Part shown: positions 52,425 to 61,479 of the stretch, piece after piece | Position numbering within the stretch: the stretch's first letter is position 1 | Layout: each line of letters starts with the position of its first letter | DNA from: Dokdonella_A sp937902695 | GTDB taxonomy: Bacteria > Pseudomonadota > Gammaproteobacteria > Xanthomonadales > Rhodanobacteraceae | Assembly (NCBI GenBank): GCA_048498135.1 | Contig: JBEHYO010000001.1 | Span: 99,869 to 163,868, forward strand | Length of the DNA stretch: 64,000 nt | Reading direction: 5' to 3' | Made by a program: the position numbers and the translations under genes | The notes under the pieces: model-generated | Databases searched by the model: none | Told to the model about the DNA's origin: nothing | What the model saw: the letters and a program-made list of their open reading frames with translations, nothing else

Positions 52425-53447
52425 TTACAGCGTCCGGACGAGGATTTCCGCGATCTGCACCGCGTTGAGCGCGGCGCCCTTGCGGATGTTGTCGGCGACG
52501 ACCCAGAGATCCAGGCCACGCGGGTGGGAAATGTCTTCGCGGATGCGGCCGACGAAAACGGGATCCTTGCCTGCCGCGTGGGTGACCGGCGTCGGGTAGC
52601 CCCCGGCGTTGCGCTCGTCGACGACGACGATGCCCGGCGCCTTTTCCAGAAGCGCGCGCGCCTCGGCGGCCGTGATCTTCTTTTTCGTCTCGATGTGCAC
52701 GGCCTCGGAGTGGCCGTAGAACACCGGCACGCGCACCGAGGTCGGGTTCACCTGGATCGACTCGTCCTCGAGGATCTTGCGCGTCTCCCAGACGATCTTC
52801 ATTTCTTCCATCGTGTAGCCGTTGTCGGTGAAGTCGCCGCCGTGCGGGATCACGTTGAACGCGATCTGCACCGGGTAGACCTTCGGTTCCACGCTCTGGA
52901 AATTGAGCAGCGCCGCGGTCTGGCGGCCGAGCTCCTCGAGCGCGCGATGGCCCGTGCCGGACACCGACTGGTACGTCGCGACGTTGATGCGCTCGATGCC
53001 GACCGCGCGGTGGATCGGCGCAAGCGCGACGAGCAGCTGCATCGTCGAGCAGTTCGGATTCGCGATGATGCCGCGCGCCCTGTATTGCTCGATCGCGTGC
53101 GGATTGACCTCGCTGACGACGAGCGGCACGTCCGGCTGGTAGCGGAACTCCGAGGTGTTGTCGATGACGATCGCGCCCGCGTCGGCCGCGCGCGGCACGT
53201 GCGTGCGCGAGACCGAGCCGCCGGCCGAGAAGAACGCGATGTCGATGCCGTTGAAGTCGTAGTCGGCGAGATTCTTCACCGTGATCGAGCGGTTGCCGAA
53301 CTCGACTTTGCTGCCGGCCGAGCGCTCGCTGGCGAGCGGCACGAGCTCGCCGATCGGGAACTTGCGTTCCTTGAGGATCGAGAGAAGCGTCTCGCCGACG
53401 GCGCCGGTGGCGCCGGCGATGGCGATGTTGAAGGTCTTGTCGGTCAT
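52425..53447 (-). CDS. asd: Aspartate-semialdehyde dehydrogenase Asd
   Basis: A 340-residue NADPH-dependent enzyme that converts aspartyl phosphate to aspartate semialdehyde, the branch point to lysine/DAP, threonine and methionine. Seen: Rossmann loop AIAGATGAVGETLL, active-site Cys in NPNCSTMQLLVAL, SVSGTGHRALEEL, and the late H-containing REDISHPRGLDLW. Length suits the family. Upstream of fimV, as is usual; downstream of aroC with a paired REP between. Confidence 0.96.
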   Translation of the reverse strand: MTDKTFNIAIAGATGAVGETLLSILKERKFPIGELVPLASERSAGSKVEFGNRSITVKNLADYDFNGIDIAFFSAGGSVSRTHVPRAADAGAIVIDNTSEFRYQPDVPLVVSEVNPHAIEQYRARGIIANPNCSTMQLLVALAPIHRAVGIERINVATYQSVSGTGHRALEELGRQTAALLNFQSVEPKVYPVQIAFNVIPHGGDFTDNGYTMEEMKIVWETRKILEDESIQVNPTSVRVPVFYGHSEAVHIETKKKITAAEARALLEKAPGIVVVDERNAGGYPTPVTHAAGKDPVFVGRIREDISHPRGLDLWVVADNIRKGAALNAVQIAEILVRTL

Positions 53448-53474
53448 GAGATCTCGGGGTTCGTTTCTTGATTT

Positions 53475-53556
53475 CGTCGTTCCCGCGAAAGCGGGAACCT
53501 AGTGCCGTTGCTCCAGCCGCCGAAGGCGCTGGGTCCCCGCTTTCGCGGGGACGACG
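53475..53556. repeat. Paired REP element (BIME-like) 3, between aroC and asd
   Basis: Hairpin cgtcgttcccgcgaaagcgg, end motif acctagtgcc, a 20-base middle, then the inverted partner ggcgctgggtccccgctttc to cgacg. The same layout is seen at 36069, 46531 and 54686. Confidence 0.88.
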
Positions 53557-53560
53557 GCTA

Positions 53561-54664
53561 TCAGCGTTTTCGCTCGCCGGGAATTCGCGGCTGCACCTTG
53601 CCGACATCCCCACATTGAGCGCGATGCCGCAACGCGTGATCCATCAGCACGAGCGCCACCATCGCCTCGGCGATCGGCGTCGCGCGGATGCCGACGCAGG
53701 GATCATGGCGTCCCTTCGTCACCACCTCGGTTTCCTCGCCGGCGAGATTCAGCGTGCGTCCCGGAATCAGGATGCTCGACGTCGGCTTCAGCGCGATCGA
53801 TGCGACGATCGGCTGCCCGCTCGAAATGCCGCCGAGGATGCCGCCGGCGTTGTTCGAGAGAAACCCTTCGCGCGTCATCTCGTCTCGGTGCTCGCTGCCC
53901 TTCTGCGCGACCGACGCGAAGCCGGCGCCGATCTCGACACCCTTGACCGCGTTGATCGACATCAGCGCCGCGGCGAGATCGCCGTCGAGCTTGCCGTAGA
54001 TCGGCTCGCCCCAGCCGGGCGGCACGCCGTCGGCGACGACGGTGACGCGCGCGCCGACCGAATCGCCGGATTTGCGCAGCGCCATGATGTAGCTCTCGAG
54101 CTCCGGCACCATCGCGGCGTCGGGCCAGAAGAACGGATTGCGCTCGATCGCATCCCGGTCGAACGCGCGCGGCACGACATCGCCGATCTGCGCGAGATGG
54201 CCGCGCACACGGATGCCGTACGTTTCCGCGAGCCACTGCTTCGCGACCACGGCCGCGGCGACGCGCATCGCGGTCTCGCGCGCCGATGCGCGCCCGCTGC
54301 CGCGGTGGTCGCGGATGCCGTATTTCTGCAGGTACGTGTAGTCGGCGTGGCCTGGGCGGAACGTGTCGACGAGATCGTCGTAGTCCTTCGAGCGCGCGTC
54401 GGTGTTGCGGATCAGGAGAGCGATCGGCGTGCCGGTCGTTTTCCCTTCGAACACGCCGGACACGATCTCGACGTCGTCGGCTTCGCGGCGCTGCGACGTG
54501 TACCGGCTCTTGCCGGTCGCGCGCCGGTCCAGATCCGTGCGGAACGCCTCGGGCGCGATCGACAATCCCGGCGGACACCCGTCGATGACGCAGCCGATCG
54601 CCGGCCCGTGGCTTTCGCCGAAGGTCGTGACGGTGAAGAGTTTTCCGAAGGAGTTGCTGGACAC
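53561..54664 (-). CDS. aroC: Chorismate synthase AroC
   Basis: A 367-residue enzyme that makes chorismate from EPSP, using reduced FMN; the end of the shikimate pathway. Seen: NSFGKLFTVTTFGESHGPAIGCVIDG at the N-terminus, GKSRYTSQRREADDVEI, RPGHADYTY, GSGRASARETAMRVAA, and the late GRHDPCVGIRA. The start is a GTG (SSNSFGKLF follows) with a gcgga site; relatives start at this position. An in-frame GTG six codons upstream is less likely. Lies between paired REP elements 3 and 4. Confidence 0.96.
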   Translation of the reverse strand: MSSNSFGKLFTVTTFGESHGPAIGCVIDGCPPGLSIAPEAFRTDLDRRATGKSRYTSQRREADDVEIVSGVFEGKTTGTPIALLIRNTDARSKDYDDLVDTFRPGHADYTYLQKYGIRDHRGSGRASARETAMRVAAAVVAKQWLAETYGIRVRGHLAQIGDVVPRAFDRDAIERNPFFWPDAAMVPELESYIMALRKSGDSVGARVTVVADGVPPGWGEPIYGKLDGDLAAALMSINAVKGVEIGAGFASVAQKGSEHRDEMTREGFLSNNAGGILGGISSGQPIVASIALKPTSSILIPGRTLNLAGEETEVVTKGRHDPCVGIRATPIAEAMVALVLMDHALRHRAQCGDVGKVQPRIPGERKR

Positions 54665-54685
54665 GTGATCCGCCGCTTCCACTTC

Positions 54686-54753
54686 CGTCGTTCCCGCGAA
54701 ACCGGGAACCGAGCGCCTCTACTCCAGCCGGTCCCCGCTTTCGCAGGGAACAC
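54686..54753. repeat. Paired REP element (BIME-like) 4, between prmB and aroC
   Basis: Hairpin cgtcgttcccgcgaaaccgg with end motif accgagcgcc, then tactccagccggtccccgct and an imperfect inverted partner. Shorter and more degenerate than the other copies. Confidence 0.8.
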
Positions 54754-54756
54754 GAA

Positions 54757-55680
54757 CTATTTTGCGCGCGCCTTCGCGGCTTCGCGAACCGCCTGCGCAT
54801 GCTCGACCAGATCATCGCGATCGAGCAGAAAAACGCCCATCTGCCCGACGTTGAACTCGATCCAGTTGAACGGCACTTCCGGCAACAATGCCGCGAGCGC
54901 CTTCTCGCTTTCGCCGATCTCGACGATGAGGACGCCTTCGTCGGTCAGATGATCCGGCGCCTCGACGAGGATGCGCATCGCGAAGTCGAGCCCGTCGTCG
55001 CCCGCGCGCAAACCTAACGCCGGCTCATGGCCGTATTCGGGCGGCAACGCGGCATATTCGTGTTCGGTGACATAGGGCGGGTTGCTGACGATGAGGTCGT
55101 AGCGCCGGCCTTCGAGCCCGCCGAAAAGATCGGATTTCACCGCTTCGACGCGATCGCCGGCGTCCTGGTATTCGATGTTCTCGCGCGCGAGCGCGAGCGC
55201 ATCGTCGCTGATGTCGGCGAGATCGACCTGCCATTCCGGATTGTGCACCGCCATCGCGATGCCGATGCAGCCCGAGCCCGTGCACAGGTCGAGCGCGCGC
55301 GTGACGACGCGATCCTCGAGCCAGGGCGAGAAACCCGCCTGGATCAGCTCGGCGATCGGCGAGCGCGGCACGAGCGCGCGCGCGTCGGATTTGAACTGGA
55401 GCCCTGCGAACCACGCCGTGCCCGTCAGGTACGCGACCGGCTTGTGCTCGTCGATGCGCCGGCCGATCAGATCGAGCACGCGCTGCTTCTCATCGGCGGT
55501 CAGCCGCGCCTGGCCGTACGCAGGCGAGAGATCGTGCGGCAAGTGCAGCGCGTGCAGCACGAGGTGCGTCGCTTCGTCGATCGCGTTGTCGTAGCTGTGG
55601 CCGAACGCGAGCCCGGCCGCGCCGAAACGGCTCGCGCCGTAGCGGATGAAATCGATGATCGTGGCGAGCTCTTGGGTCAC
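54757..55680 (-). CDS. prmB: 50S ribosomal protein L3 glutamine methyltransferase PrmB
   Basis: A 307-residue SAM-dependent enzyme that methylates Gln150 of ribosomal protein uL3. Seen: N-terminal helical domain (GHSYDNAIDEATHLVLHALHL), RRIDEHKPVAYLTGTAWFAGLQF, SAM motif LDLCTGSGCIGIAMA, and catalytic IVSNPPYV. The GLQF and HSYDNA strings distinguish PrmB from the release-factor enzyme PrmC. Upstream of aroC, a common pairing. Confidence 0.95.
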   Translation of the reverse strand: MTQELATIIDFIRYGASRFGAAGLAFGHSYDNAIDEATHLVLHALHLPHDLSPAYGQARLTADEKQRVLDLIGRRIDEHKPVAYLTGTAWFAGLQFKSDARALVPRSPIAELIQAGFSPWLEDRVVTRALDLCTGSGCIGIAMAVHNPEWQVDLADISDDALALARENIEYQDAGDRVEAVKSDLFGGLEGRRYDLIVSNPPYVTEHEYAALPPEYGHEPALGLRAGDDGLDFAMRILVEAPDHLTDEGVLIVEIGESEKALAALLPEVPFNWIEFNVGQMGVFLLDRDDLVEHAQAVREAAKARAK

Positions 55681-55744
55681 GTCGCGCGGTGCCGGGGAAC
55701 GGCCGCGAAGTATAGCGATCCCGTCGTTCCGGATGGGCCGCCGC

Positions 55745-55757
55745 TATAATCGGGCGA
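55745..55757 (+). promoter_or_regulatory. TATAAT box seven bases before the SCO1 ATG
   Basis: A perfect -10 hexamer TATAAT (55745-55750). A transcript starting the usual seven bases downstream would begin at or next to the A of the ATG at 55757, giving a leaderless mRNA. No ribosome-binding site is seen before this ATG. The -35 region is poor. Confidence 0.55.
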
Positions 55758-56395
55758 TGCGCCCCTCGCTCCGTACCGGCCGTGTTTCGGCGACGTACCT
55801 CATCCTCGTCGCCGCGGTCGCCGCCGCGGTCGGGCTCTGGCTCGGCAGCCGCACGTTCGCGCCCTCCGCGCCGAAGCTCGCCGCAGGCGTCATGTATCCC
55901 TCGCCGCGCGAGCTGCCCGACTTCAAGCTCCAGCGCGCGGACGGCGGCGCGCTGACGAAGTCCGACTGGCACGGCCGCTGGACGGTCGCGTTCTTCGGCT
56001 ACACGAACTGCCCCGATGTCTGCCCGACGACGCTGGCGACCTTCAAGCAGGTATTCCTGCTGCTCGATTCCGCCGGCATCGCCGACAAGGTCCGCTTCGA
56101 TTTCATCTCGGTCGATCCGGAACGCGACACGCCCGAGCTGCTGGCGAAATATGTCGGCTACTTCGACAAGGATTTCGTCGCCGCGACCGGCAGCGACGAG
56201 GAGCTCACGACGCTGACGCGAGCGCTCGGCCTCATCTACTCGCGCGAGCCGACCGGCAACGGCGATTACGCGGTCGATCACAGCGCATCGGCGGTGCTGA
56301 TCGATCCGGACGCGCGCGAAGTCGGCCTGTTCCGCCCGCCATTCGACGCCAAGGCGATCGCCGCCGATCTCAAGACGCTCGCGGGCGGCGGCTGA
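55757..56395 (+). CDS. SCO1/SenC-type copper chaperone
   Basis: A 212-residue membrane-anchored protein that delivers copper or electrons for assembly of the CuA site of cytochrome oxidase. Seen: N-terminal membrane anchor (ATYLILVAAVAAAVGLWLG), thioredoxin-like fold, copper-binding CPDVC (Cys85, Cys89) and the third ligand His175 in VDHSASAVLID, plus DFISVDPERDTPE. The stop overlaps the psd start (TGATG), so the two are coupled. No cytochrome oxidase genes are in the window. Confidence 0.93.
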   Translation: MRPSLRTGRVSATYLILVAAVAAAVGLWLGSRTFAPSAPKLAAGVMYPSPRELPDFKLQRADGGALTKSDWHGRWTVAFFGYTNCPDVCPTTLATFKQVFLLLDSAGIADKVRFDFISVDPERDTPELLAKYVGYFDKDFVAATGSDEELTTLTRALGLIYSREPTGNGDYAVDHSASAVLIDPDAREVGLFRPPFDAKAIAADLKTLAGGG

Positions 56396-57252
56396 TGCGT
56401 CCCGCGGTCGCGCTGCAGTATCTGGTTCCGCACCGGTTCCTGTCGCGCCTCGTGCGCTGGGGCACGCGCTGGTCGTGGCGGCCCTGGAAGAACTTCCTGA
56501 TCCGCACGATCGTCGCGAGCTACGACGTCAACCTCGCCGAAGCGGAGACGGCCGACTTCGGCGCGTACGCGAACTTCAATGCATTCTTCACGCGCGCGCT
56601 GAAGGCGGGCGCGCGGCCGCTCGATCCCGATCCCGACGCGATCCTCTCGCCGGCCGACGGCCGCGTCAGCCGGGCCGGCGCGATCGAGCACGGCCGCATT
56701 TTCCAGGCGAAAGGCTTCGATTTCGGCACCGGCGAGCTGCTCGGCGACGACGCGCGCGCCGCGCCGTTCCACGACGGCAGCTTCGCGACGATCTACCTGT
56801 CGCCGCGCGATTACCACCGCGTGCACATGCCGCTCGCGGGCGAGCTGGTCGAGACCGTGCACGTGCCCGGCCGCATTTTCGGCGTCGCGCCATTCGCGGT
56901 CGACTCGATTCCGCGCCTGTTCGCGCGCAACGAGCGGCTCGTCTGCCATTTCGAGAGCGCGCTCGGGCCGTTCGCGATCGTGCTGGTCGGGGCGATGCTC
57001 GTTTCGGGCGTCGCGACGGTCTGGGACGGCGTCGCGATTCCGCCCTATGCCAGCACGATCGTCCGCCGCGACTGGCGCGGACGCGGCATCTGGCTGAAGC
57101 GCGGCGCCGAGATGGGCCGTTTCGAGATGGGCTCGACCGTCATCGTGCTGCTGCCGGCGAAGCTCGGGCGCATCTCGGCGCAGCTCGCGGCCGATCAGTC
57201 CGTGAAGATGGGGCAAAAAATCGGCACGATGAACGAGCGCGCGAGCCGATGA
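56395..57252 (+). CDS. psd: Phosphatidylserine decarboxylase Psd
   Basis: A 285-residue inner-membrane enzyme that makes phosphatidylethanolamine. It is a pyruvoyl enzyme that cleaves itself at Ser247 in FEMGSTVIVL (family motif LGST; here Met replaces Leu), giving beta and alpha chains. Also seen: LSPADGRVSRAG, YHRVHMPLAGE with the conserved His, and LFARNERLVCHFES. Length matches the family. Coupled to the SCO1 gene upstream. Confidence 0.96.
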   Translation: MRPAVALQYLVPHRFLSRLVRWGTRWSWRPWKNFLIRTIVASYDVNLAEAETADFGAYANFNAFFTRALKAGARPLDPDPDAILSPADGRVSRAGAIEHGRIFQAKGFDFGTGELLGDDARAAPFHDGSFATIYLSPRDYHRVHMPLAGELVETVHVPGRIFGVAPFAVDSIPRLFARNERLVCHFESALGPFAIVLVGAMLVSGVATVWDGVAIPPYASTIVRRDWRGRGIWLKRGAEMGRFEMGSTVIVLLPAKLGRISAQLAADQSVKMGQKIGTMNERASR

Positions 57253-57391
57253 AGGGCACCGGGACTGCGTCATTTTGTGACGGCGTACGACGAATTGTGA
57301 CCAAATGGACAATCCATTCACGGCGATCCCGATAGATTCCCATCGCCAGCCCGATCGTCAGCAGAGGCTGGGTCCGACAGGGGGAACACCG

Positions 57392-57835
57392 ATGCAGCTC
57401 GTCACCCGTTTGATTGCGTTGAGCCGTGCGATGCAGCTGCGTCGTCAGTTCCGTGGCATCGAGAAGGTTCTCGTCGACCTGCAGCCCAACGCCCGCCGGC
57501 AGCTTGCCGCGATCGCGATGCGCGAGTTCCAGAACGCATCGAAAAGCGAGTTCCCGCACCTCTACGCGACGCCACCCGACCACAAGTACCACCCGTGGGG
57601 CACCGGCACCGAGATCGGCCTTGAGCGCATGCGCTCGGACAGCCTGCAGGTGCGCCTGCGCGGCGTCGCCTTGTGGCTGACCGTGGCCTATCACGAGACC
57701 AAGGATTCGCAGTTCCCCGAGCAGCAGGAGATGCACCGCCAGGTCATGCGCGCGATGCGTGCGCTCAAGGATTCGATTCCCGCGGCCGAGCTCAACAACT
57801 GGTTCGCCGCGGCCAACGAGGCGCAGGCGGCCTGA
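57392..57835 (+). CDS. Conserved-looking hypothetical protein (147 residues)
   Basis: A small, largely helical soluble protein with an excellent ribosome-binding site (aggggga) and no known domain. A basic N-terminal helix (MQLVTRLIALSRAMQLRRQFRGIEKVL) is followed by LYATPPDHKYHPWGTGTEIGLERMRSDSLQVRLRGVALWLTVAYHETKDSQFPE. The dense Trp/His/Tyr motif KYHPWG looks functional. Not recognised. It stands alone between psd and a terminator-like hairpin. The ATG at 57392 was chosen for its ribosome-binding site; the upstream extension from 57305 is unlikely. Confidence 0.8.
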   Translation: MQLVTRLIALSRAMQLRRQFRGIEKVLVDLQPNARRQLAAIAMREFQNASKSEFPHLYATPPDHKYHPWGTGTEIGLERMRSDSLQVRLRGVALWLTVAYHETKDSQFPEQQEMHRQVMRAMRALKDSIPAAELNNWFAAANEAQAA

Positions 57836-57905
57836 CCGGCAGCCGCCGCCGGCTCGCGACGGCGGTTGACCGGTCCCGACGGCCTCTCACCTGGTTTTTT
57901 CGTTC

Positions 57906-57934
57906 GGGCGCCTGCGGGGCGCCCGATTCGTTTC
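57906..57934 (+). terminator. Probable rho-independent terminator
   Basis: Stem gggcgcc / ggcgccc (57906-57912 and 57918-57924) followed by gattcgtttct. It lies about 70 bp after the hypothetical gene. T tract is interrupted. Confidence 0.6.
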
Positions 57935-57959
57935 TGGCGGAATCCTTCGCGCGGTCCTT

Positions 57960-58024
57960 GCGGCGAAAGCCGGAATCCCGCGCCGACTCCGTCATTCCGG
58001 CGAAAGCCGGAATCCATTTTGACG
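57960..58024. repeat. REP element of the cattccggcgaaagccggaatcc type
   Basis: Contains two hairpins ggcgaaagccggaatcc, the second preceded by cgtcatt and followed by attttgacg. Further on (58121-58160) is a separate palindromic element, ctctcccgcgagcgggagag. The 372-bp gap 57836-58207 otherwise has no gene. Confidence 0.75.
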
Positions 58025-58207
58025 TTGCTCTTCACCGCGGCTTGATCCGCCCGCCCTTCGCCGCGGCTTTCGAGGGGACCCATGAAAGCGTTGGCGTGGG
58101 AGGGGTGAATCGGCTTGCCCTCACCCTGCCCTCTCCCGCGAGCGGGAGAGGGGAAAAGAAAGGACTGCTGCCGATTGCCGGCCGCCGGCGCCGCATGCGC
58201 GGCCGCC

Positions 58208-59716
58208 TCAATGCCGCGTGCAGTCCGACGGAATCCTGAGCGTCTTGCCAGGACTCAACGCATAGTGCGGCCCGCGCAGGTTATTCGCGACGGCGATCGC
58301 CTTGATGCCGTCGTAGCCGCATCCGACCTTCTTCGCGATCGACGACAACGTGTCGCCCTTGCGCACGATGTAGCCGCGCGGCTTGATCTCTTTGGTGTGC
58401 ACGAGGCTCGCGGGCGGCGGCGTCGGGACGACCGCCGAATGAAGTTCGGACGCGAGCGCGACCCAGCGCCCGTCGGCGCAGCTCTTCGCGTAGACCGATT
58501 CGAGCTCCTGCGGCACGGCGAGCTTGGTGCCGGTCGACAACGCCTGCTGCGGATCGATCTGCGGATTGAGATTGCGCAACGTGCGGAACCAGCCGCTCTC
58601 GGCGTCGGCGGACTGGCCGAGGCAGATCGTGAGCTCGGCGAGCGACGCCGGACGCGCGAGCGTGATCGAGCCCGGCGTGCCGGCAATCTTCGGGAAGGCG
58701 AGGTTGTAGCGCTCCGGATGCATGAAGAGCCAGGCGGCGGCGAGCACCATCGGCACGTATTCGCGCGTCTCCTGCGAAACGGCATAGTAGATCGACGGAT
58801 CCCAGAAGTTCTGCGAGCCCTTGCTGGCAAGGCGCCCCATCGCGCCCTCGCCGCCGTTGTAGGCGCCGATCACGAGCTCGAGCTGGTTGTTGAAGATCGC
58901 CAGCTGCTCGTTGACGTATGCGGCATTCGCCCGCGCGGCGAGCTTCGGATCGAAGCGCTGATCGAAGCCGTCGACCGTGCCGAGCCCGAAGCGCAGGCCC
59001 GTCGCATACATGAACTGCAGCGGCCCGGAGGCGCCCGAGCGCGACACCGCGTGCACCTTGCCGCCCGATTCCTTGGCGAGCATGCCGAAGAGCAGCGCTT
59101 CGGGCAGGCCTGCCTTCTGGTATTCCGGCCACATCAGGTAACGCATGTACTCGTAGTTGACGTAAGCGGTGATGAGGTTCGGCCGGTACTGCGTCAGCCA
59201 TTCCTCGAGCGCGGCCTTGACCGGACCGTTCATCGCCATGATGTCGCCGAGCTCGCGGCCCTTGAGCAGCGTCACCGAGCGGCCAAGCTCCGGCACGGCC
59301 GCGACGACCGGCGACTTCTCGCCCGCCTCCTGCGTCGTGTCGGCGGCAGCGCCGGCGCCATCCTCGTCGGATTCGGTCGTCGCATCGCTGCCCGTGCTGA
59401 CGCGCAGAAGGCGATCGAACGCGTCGACGAAGCGCTGCTGCTCGCAGCCGGCCGTCGTGCTGCATGTCGTCGCCGCGGCGCGGAGATCGTCGAGCGCCGC
59501 CGCGACTTCGCCCTGCGCCTGATCGTTCTTGCCTTCGCGCGCGAGCGCGAGCGCATTCTCGTAGCGCGTCGAATCCTGATCGAGCCGCGCGTACAGCGCG
59601 TTGATGCCGGCATCGTCGACTTTCGCCGCGGGTGCCGCCTTCTTCTGCGGCGGCGCAGCGCAGGCGGCGAGCAAGGTGAGAACGGCGGCGGCGCAAACTC
59701 TCTGAACGGGCGGCAT
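58208..59716 (-). CDS. mltD: MltD-like membrane-bound lytic murein transglycosylase with LysM
   Basis: A 502-residue lipoprotein that cleaves peptidoglycan glycan strands, forming 1,6-anhydroMurNAc. Seen: lipobox LLAAC (Cys ~19), an alpha-helical region rich in Ala/Asp, the family-1 SLT domain with catalytic Glu216 in AKESGGKVHAVSRSGASGPLQF, GAYNGGEGAM, and a C-terminal LysM (GYIVRKGDTLSSIAKKVGC ... LRIPSDCTRH). The start at MPPVQRVCAAAV fits the lipoprotein signal. Divergent from the HerA-like gene, with a 109-bp shared promoter region. Confidence 0.92.
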   Translation of the reverse strand: MPPVQRVCAAAVLTLLAACAAPPQKKAAPAAKVDDAGINALYARLDQDSTRYENALALAREGKNDQAQGEVAAALDDLRAAATTCSTTAGCEQQRFVDAFDRLLRVSTGSDATTESDEDGAGAAADTTQEAGEKSPVVAAVPELGRSVTLLKGRELGDIMAMNGPVKAALEEWLTQYRPNLITAYVNYEYMRYLMWPEYQKAGLPEALLFGMLAKESGGKVHAVSRSGASGPLQFMYATGLRFGLGTVDGFDQRFDPKLAARANAAYVNEQLAIFNNQLELVIGAYNGGEGAMGRLASKGSQNFWDPSIYYAVSQETREYVPMVLAAAWLFMHPERYNLAFPKIAGTPGSITLARPASLAELTICLGQSADAESGWFRTLRNLNPQIDPQQALSTGTKLAVPQELESVYAKSCADGRWVALASELHSAVVPTPPPASLVHTKEIKPRGYIVRKGDTLSSIAKKVGCGYDGIKAIAVANNLRGPHYALSPGKTLRIPSDCTRH

Positions 59717-59789
59717 CGAATGTTCCGGCAAAGTTCGCCGCAACTTACCGTCCATGCCGGATGCGCGCAACCGCCACGCGCGCAACCGC

Positions 59790-59795
59790 TACAAT
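59790..59795 (+). promoter_or_regulatory. -10-like TACAAT upstream of the HerA-like gene
   Basis: TACAAT 30 bases before the ATG at 59826. A -35 match is weak. Confidence 0.4.
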
Positions 59796-59825
59796 CGCGA
59801 CATCGAGGCGCGAACGGGGAACGCG

Positions 59826-61313
59826 ATGAGTCAGATCCTGGTCGGCAAGGGCGAGAAGCCCATCTACCTCCTCGCGAAATATGCGAATCGCCACGGCATG
59901 ATCGCCGGCGCGACCGGCACCGGAAAATCGGTCTCGCTGATGGTGCTCGCCGAAGGCTTCTCGAGGCTCGGCGTGCCGGTGTTCCTCGCGGACGTCAAGG
60001 GCGATCTCGCCGGCCTCGCGATGCCCGGCGCGATGAACGACAAGCTGAAGGGGCGCATCGACAAGCTCGGCATCGACTGGACCGCCGCCGCGAATCCGGT
60101 CGTGTTCTGGGACATCTACGGCAAGGCCGGCCATCCGGTGCGGACGACCGTCTCGGAGATGGGCCCGACGCTGCTCGGCCGGCTCATGGAGCTCAACGAC
60201 ACGCAGCAGGGCGTGCTCGAGATCGTGTTCAAGGCCGCCGACGAAAACGGCCTCCTGCTGCTCGACATCAAGGACCTGCGCGCGCTGCTGTCGTGGGCCG
60301 TCGACAACGCGAAGGACATCTCGCAGCACTACGGCCTGGTCGCGCCGACGTCGATCGCGGCGATCCAGCGCGGCGTGCTGACGCTCGAGCAGAACGGCGG
60401 CGATCAGTTCTTCGGCGAACCCGCGCTCGACCTCGCCGATTTCATGCGCCAGGATCTCTCGGGCCGCGGCATCGTCAACGTGCTCGCGGCCGAGTCGCTG
60501 ATCCTGAAGCCGAAGCTCTATACGACGTTCCTGCTCTGGATGCTCTCCGAGCTCTTCGAGAAATTGCCCGAGGTCGGCGATCTCGATCAGCCCAAGCTCG
60601 TCTTCTTCTTCGACGAGGCGCATCTTCTTTTCGATGACGCGCCGCCGGCGCTGCGCCAGCGCGTCGAACAAGTCGTGCGGCTGATCCGCTCCAAAGGCGT
60701 CGGCATCTATTTCTGCTCGCAGAATCCGGACGACGTGCCCGACGTCATCCTCGGCCAGATGGGCAACCGCATCCAGCATGCGCTGCGCGCGTTCACGCCG
60801 CGCGATCAGAAGGCGGTGAAGGCCGCCGCCGAAACGTTCGCGCCGAATCCGAAGATCAAGGTCGCCGAAGTGATCACGCAGCTCGGCGTCGGCGAGGCGC
60901 TCGTCTCGACGCTGCAGGAAGGCGGCGTGCCGATGCCGGTCGATCGCGCGCTGATCACCTCGCCGGGCTGCCGGATCGGCGCGATCACGCCCGACGAACG
61001 CGCGGCGGTCCGCTCGCGTTCGCCGGTCGGCGGCAAATACGACACCACCGTCGATCGCGAATCGGCGTTCGAGAAACTGAGCGAGCGCGCGCAGCAGGCG
61101 CCGCCGCCGCAGGCGCCCGGCGCGCCTGCGGGCGGCAAGGGCGCTCAGCAGCAGGGCGGCGGCTGGACGGGCATGGCGAAGGACATGATCTTCGGCACGA
61201 GCCGCCGCCAGGGCATGCTCGAGACGATGGCGAAATCGGTCGTGCGCAACGCCGGCGGCCAGCTCGGCCGCTCGATCCTGCGCGGCGTGCTGGGGTCGAT
61301 CTCGAAGGGCTGA
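59826..61313 (+). CDS. HerA-like ATPase (DUF853, YjgR family)
   Basis: A 495-residue cytosolic P-loop ATPase of the HerA/FtsK superfamily. Seen: Walker A GATGTGKS (28-35), VFLADVKGDLAGLA, GPTLLGRLMELNDTQQGVLEIVFKAAD, Walker B VFFFDEAHLLF (Asp263, Glu264), GVGIYFCSQNPDDVPD and GNRIQHALRAFTPRDQKAV. The C-terminal tail is Gly/Gln/Pro-rich. Family function is unknown. The start is the ATG giving MSQILVGKG. Unlike anti-phage HerA, no nuclease or SIR2-like partner gene is adjacent. Confidence 0.92.
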   Translation: MSQILVGKGEKPIYLLAKYANRHGMIAGATGTGKSVSLMVLAEGFSRLGVPVFLADVKGDLAGLAMPGAMNDKLKGRIDKLGIDWTAAANPVVFWDIYGKAGHPVRTTVSEMGPTLLGRLMELNDTQQGVLEIVFKAADENGLLLLDIKDLRALLSWAVDNAKDISQHYGLVAPTSIAAIQRGVLTLEQNGGDQFFGEPALDLADFMRQDLSGRGIVNVLAAESLILKPKLYTTFLLWMLSELFEKLPEVGDLDQPKLVFFFDEAHLLFDDAPPALRQRVEQVVRLIRSKGVGIYFCSQNPDDVPDVILGQMGNRIQHALRAFTPRDQKAVKAAAETFAPNPKIKVAEVITQLGVGEALVSTLQEGGVPMPVDRALITSPGCRIGAITPDERAAVRSRSPVGGKYDTTVDRESAFEKLSERAQQAPPPQAPGAPAGGKGAQQQGGGWTGMAKDMIFGTSRRQGMLETMAKSVVRNAGGQLGRSILRGVLGSISKG

Positions 61314-61479
61314 AGGCGTCGCTGCCGATCGCGGCGCGAAGAGATCGTCCGATTCCGAAATCGGTTCAGCAAGGGCGCACTGCATCCAGAGCACGCGGCA
61401 ACGCTGACGACGCGCCACGTTGACGCGCACGCACGTGCGGGCTAGCGTCGACCGCATCCATTCCCTGACGTGTGCACGC

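Noticed and set aside
59826..61313. Anti-phage HerA system
   Set aside because: The ATPase is of the DUF853/YjgR housekeeping branch, and no nuclease, SIR2 or DUF4297 partner is next to it.
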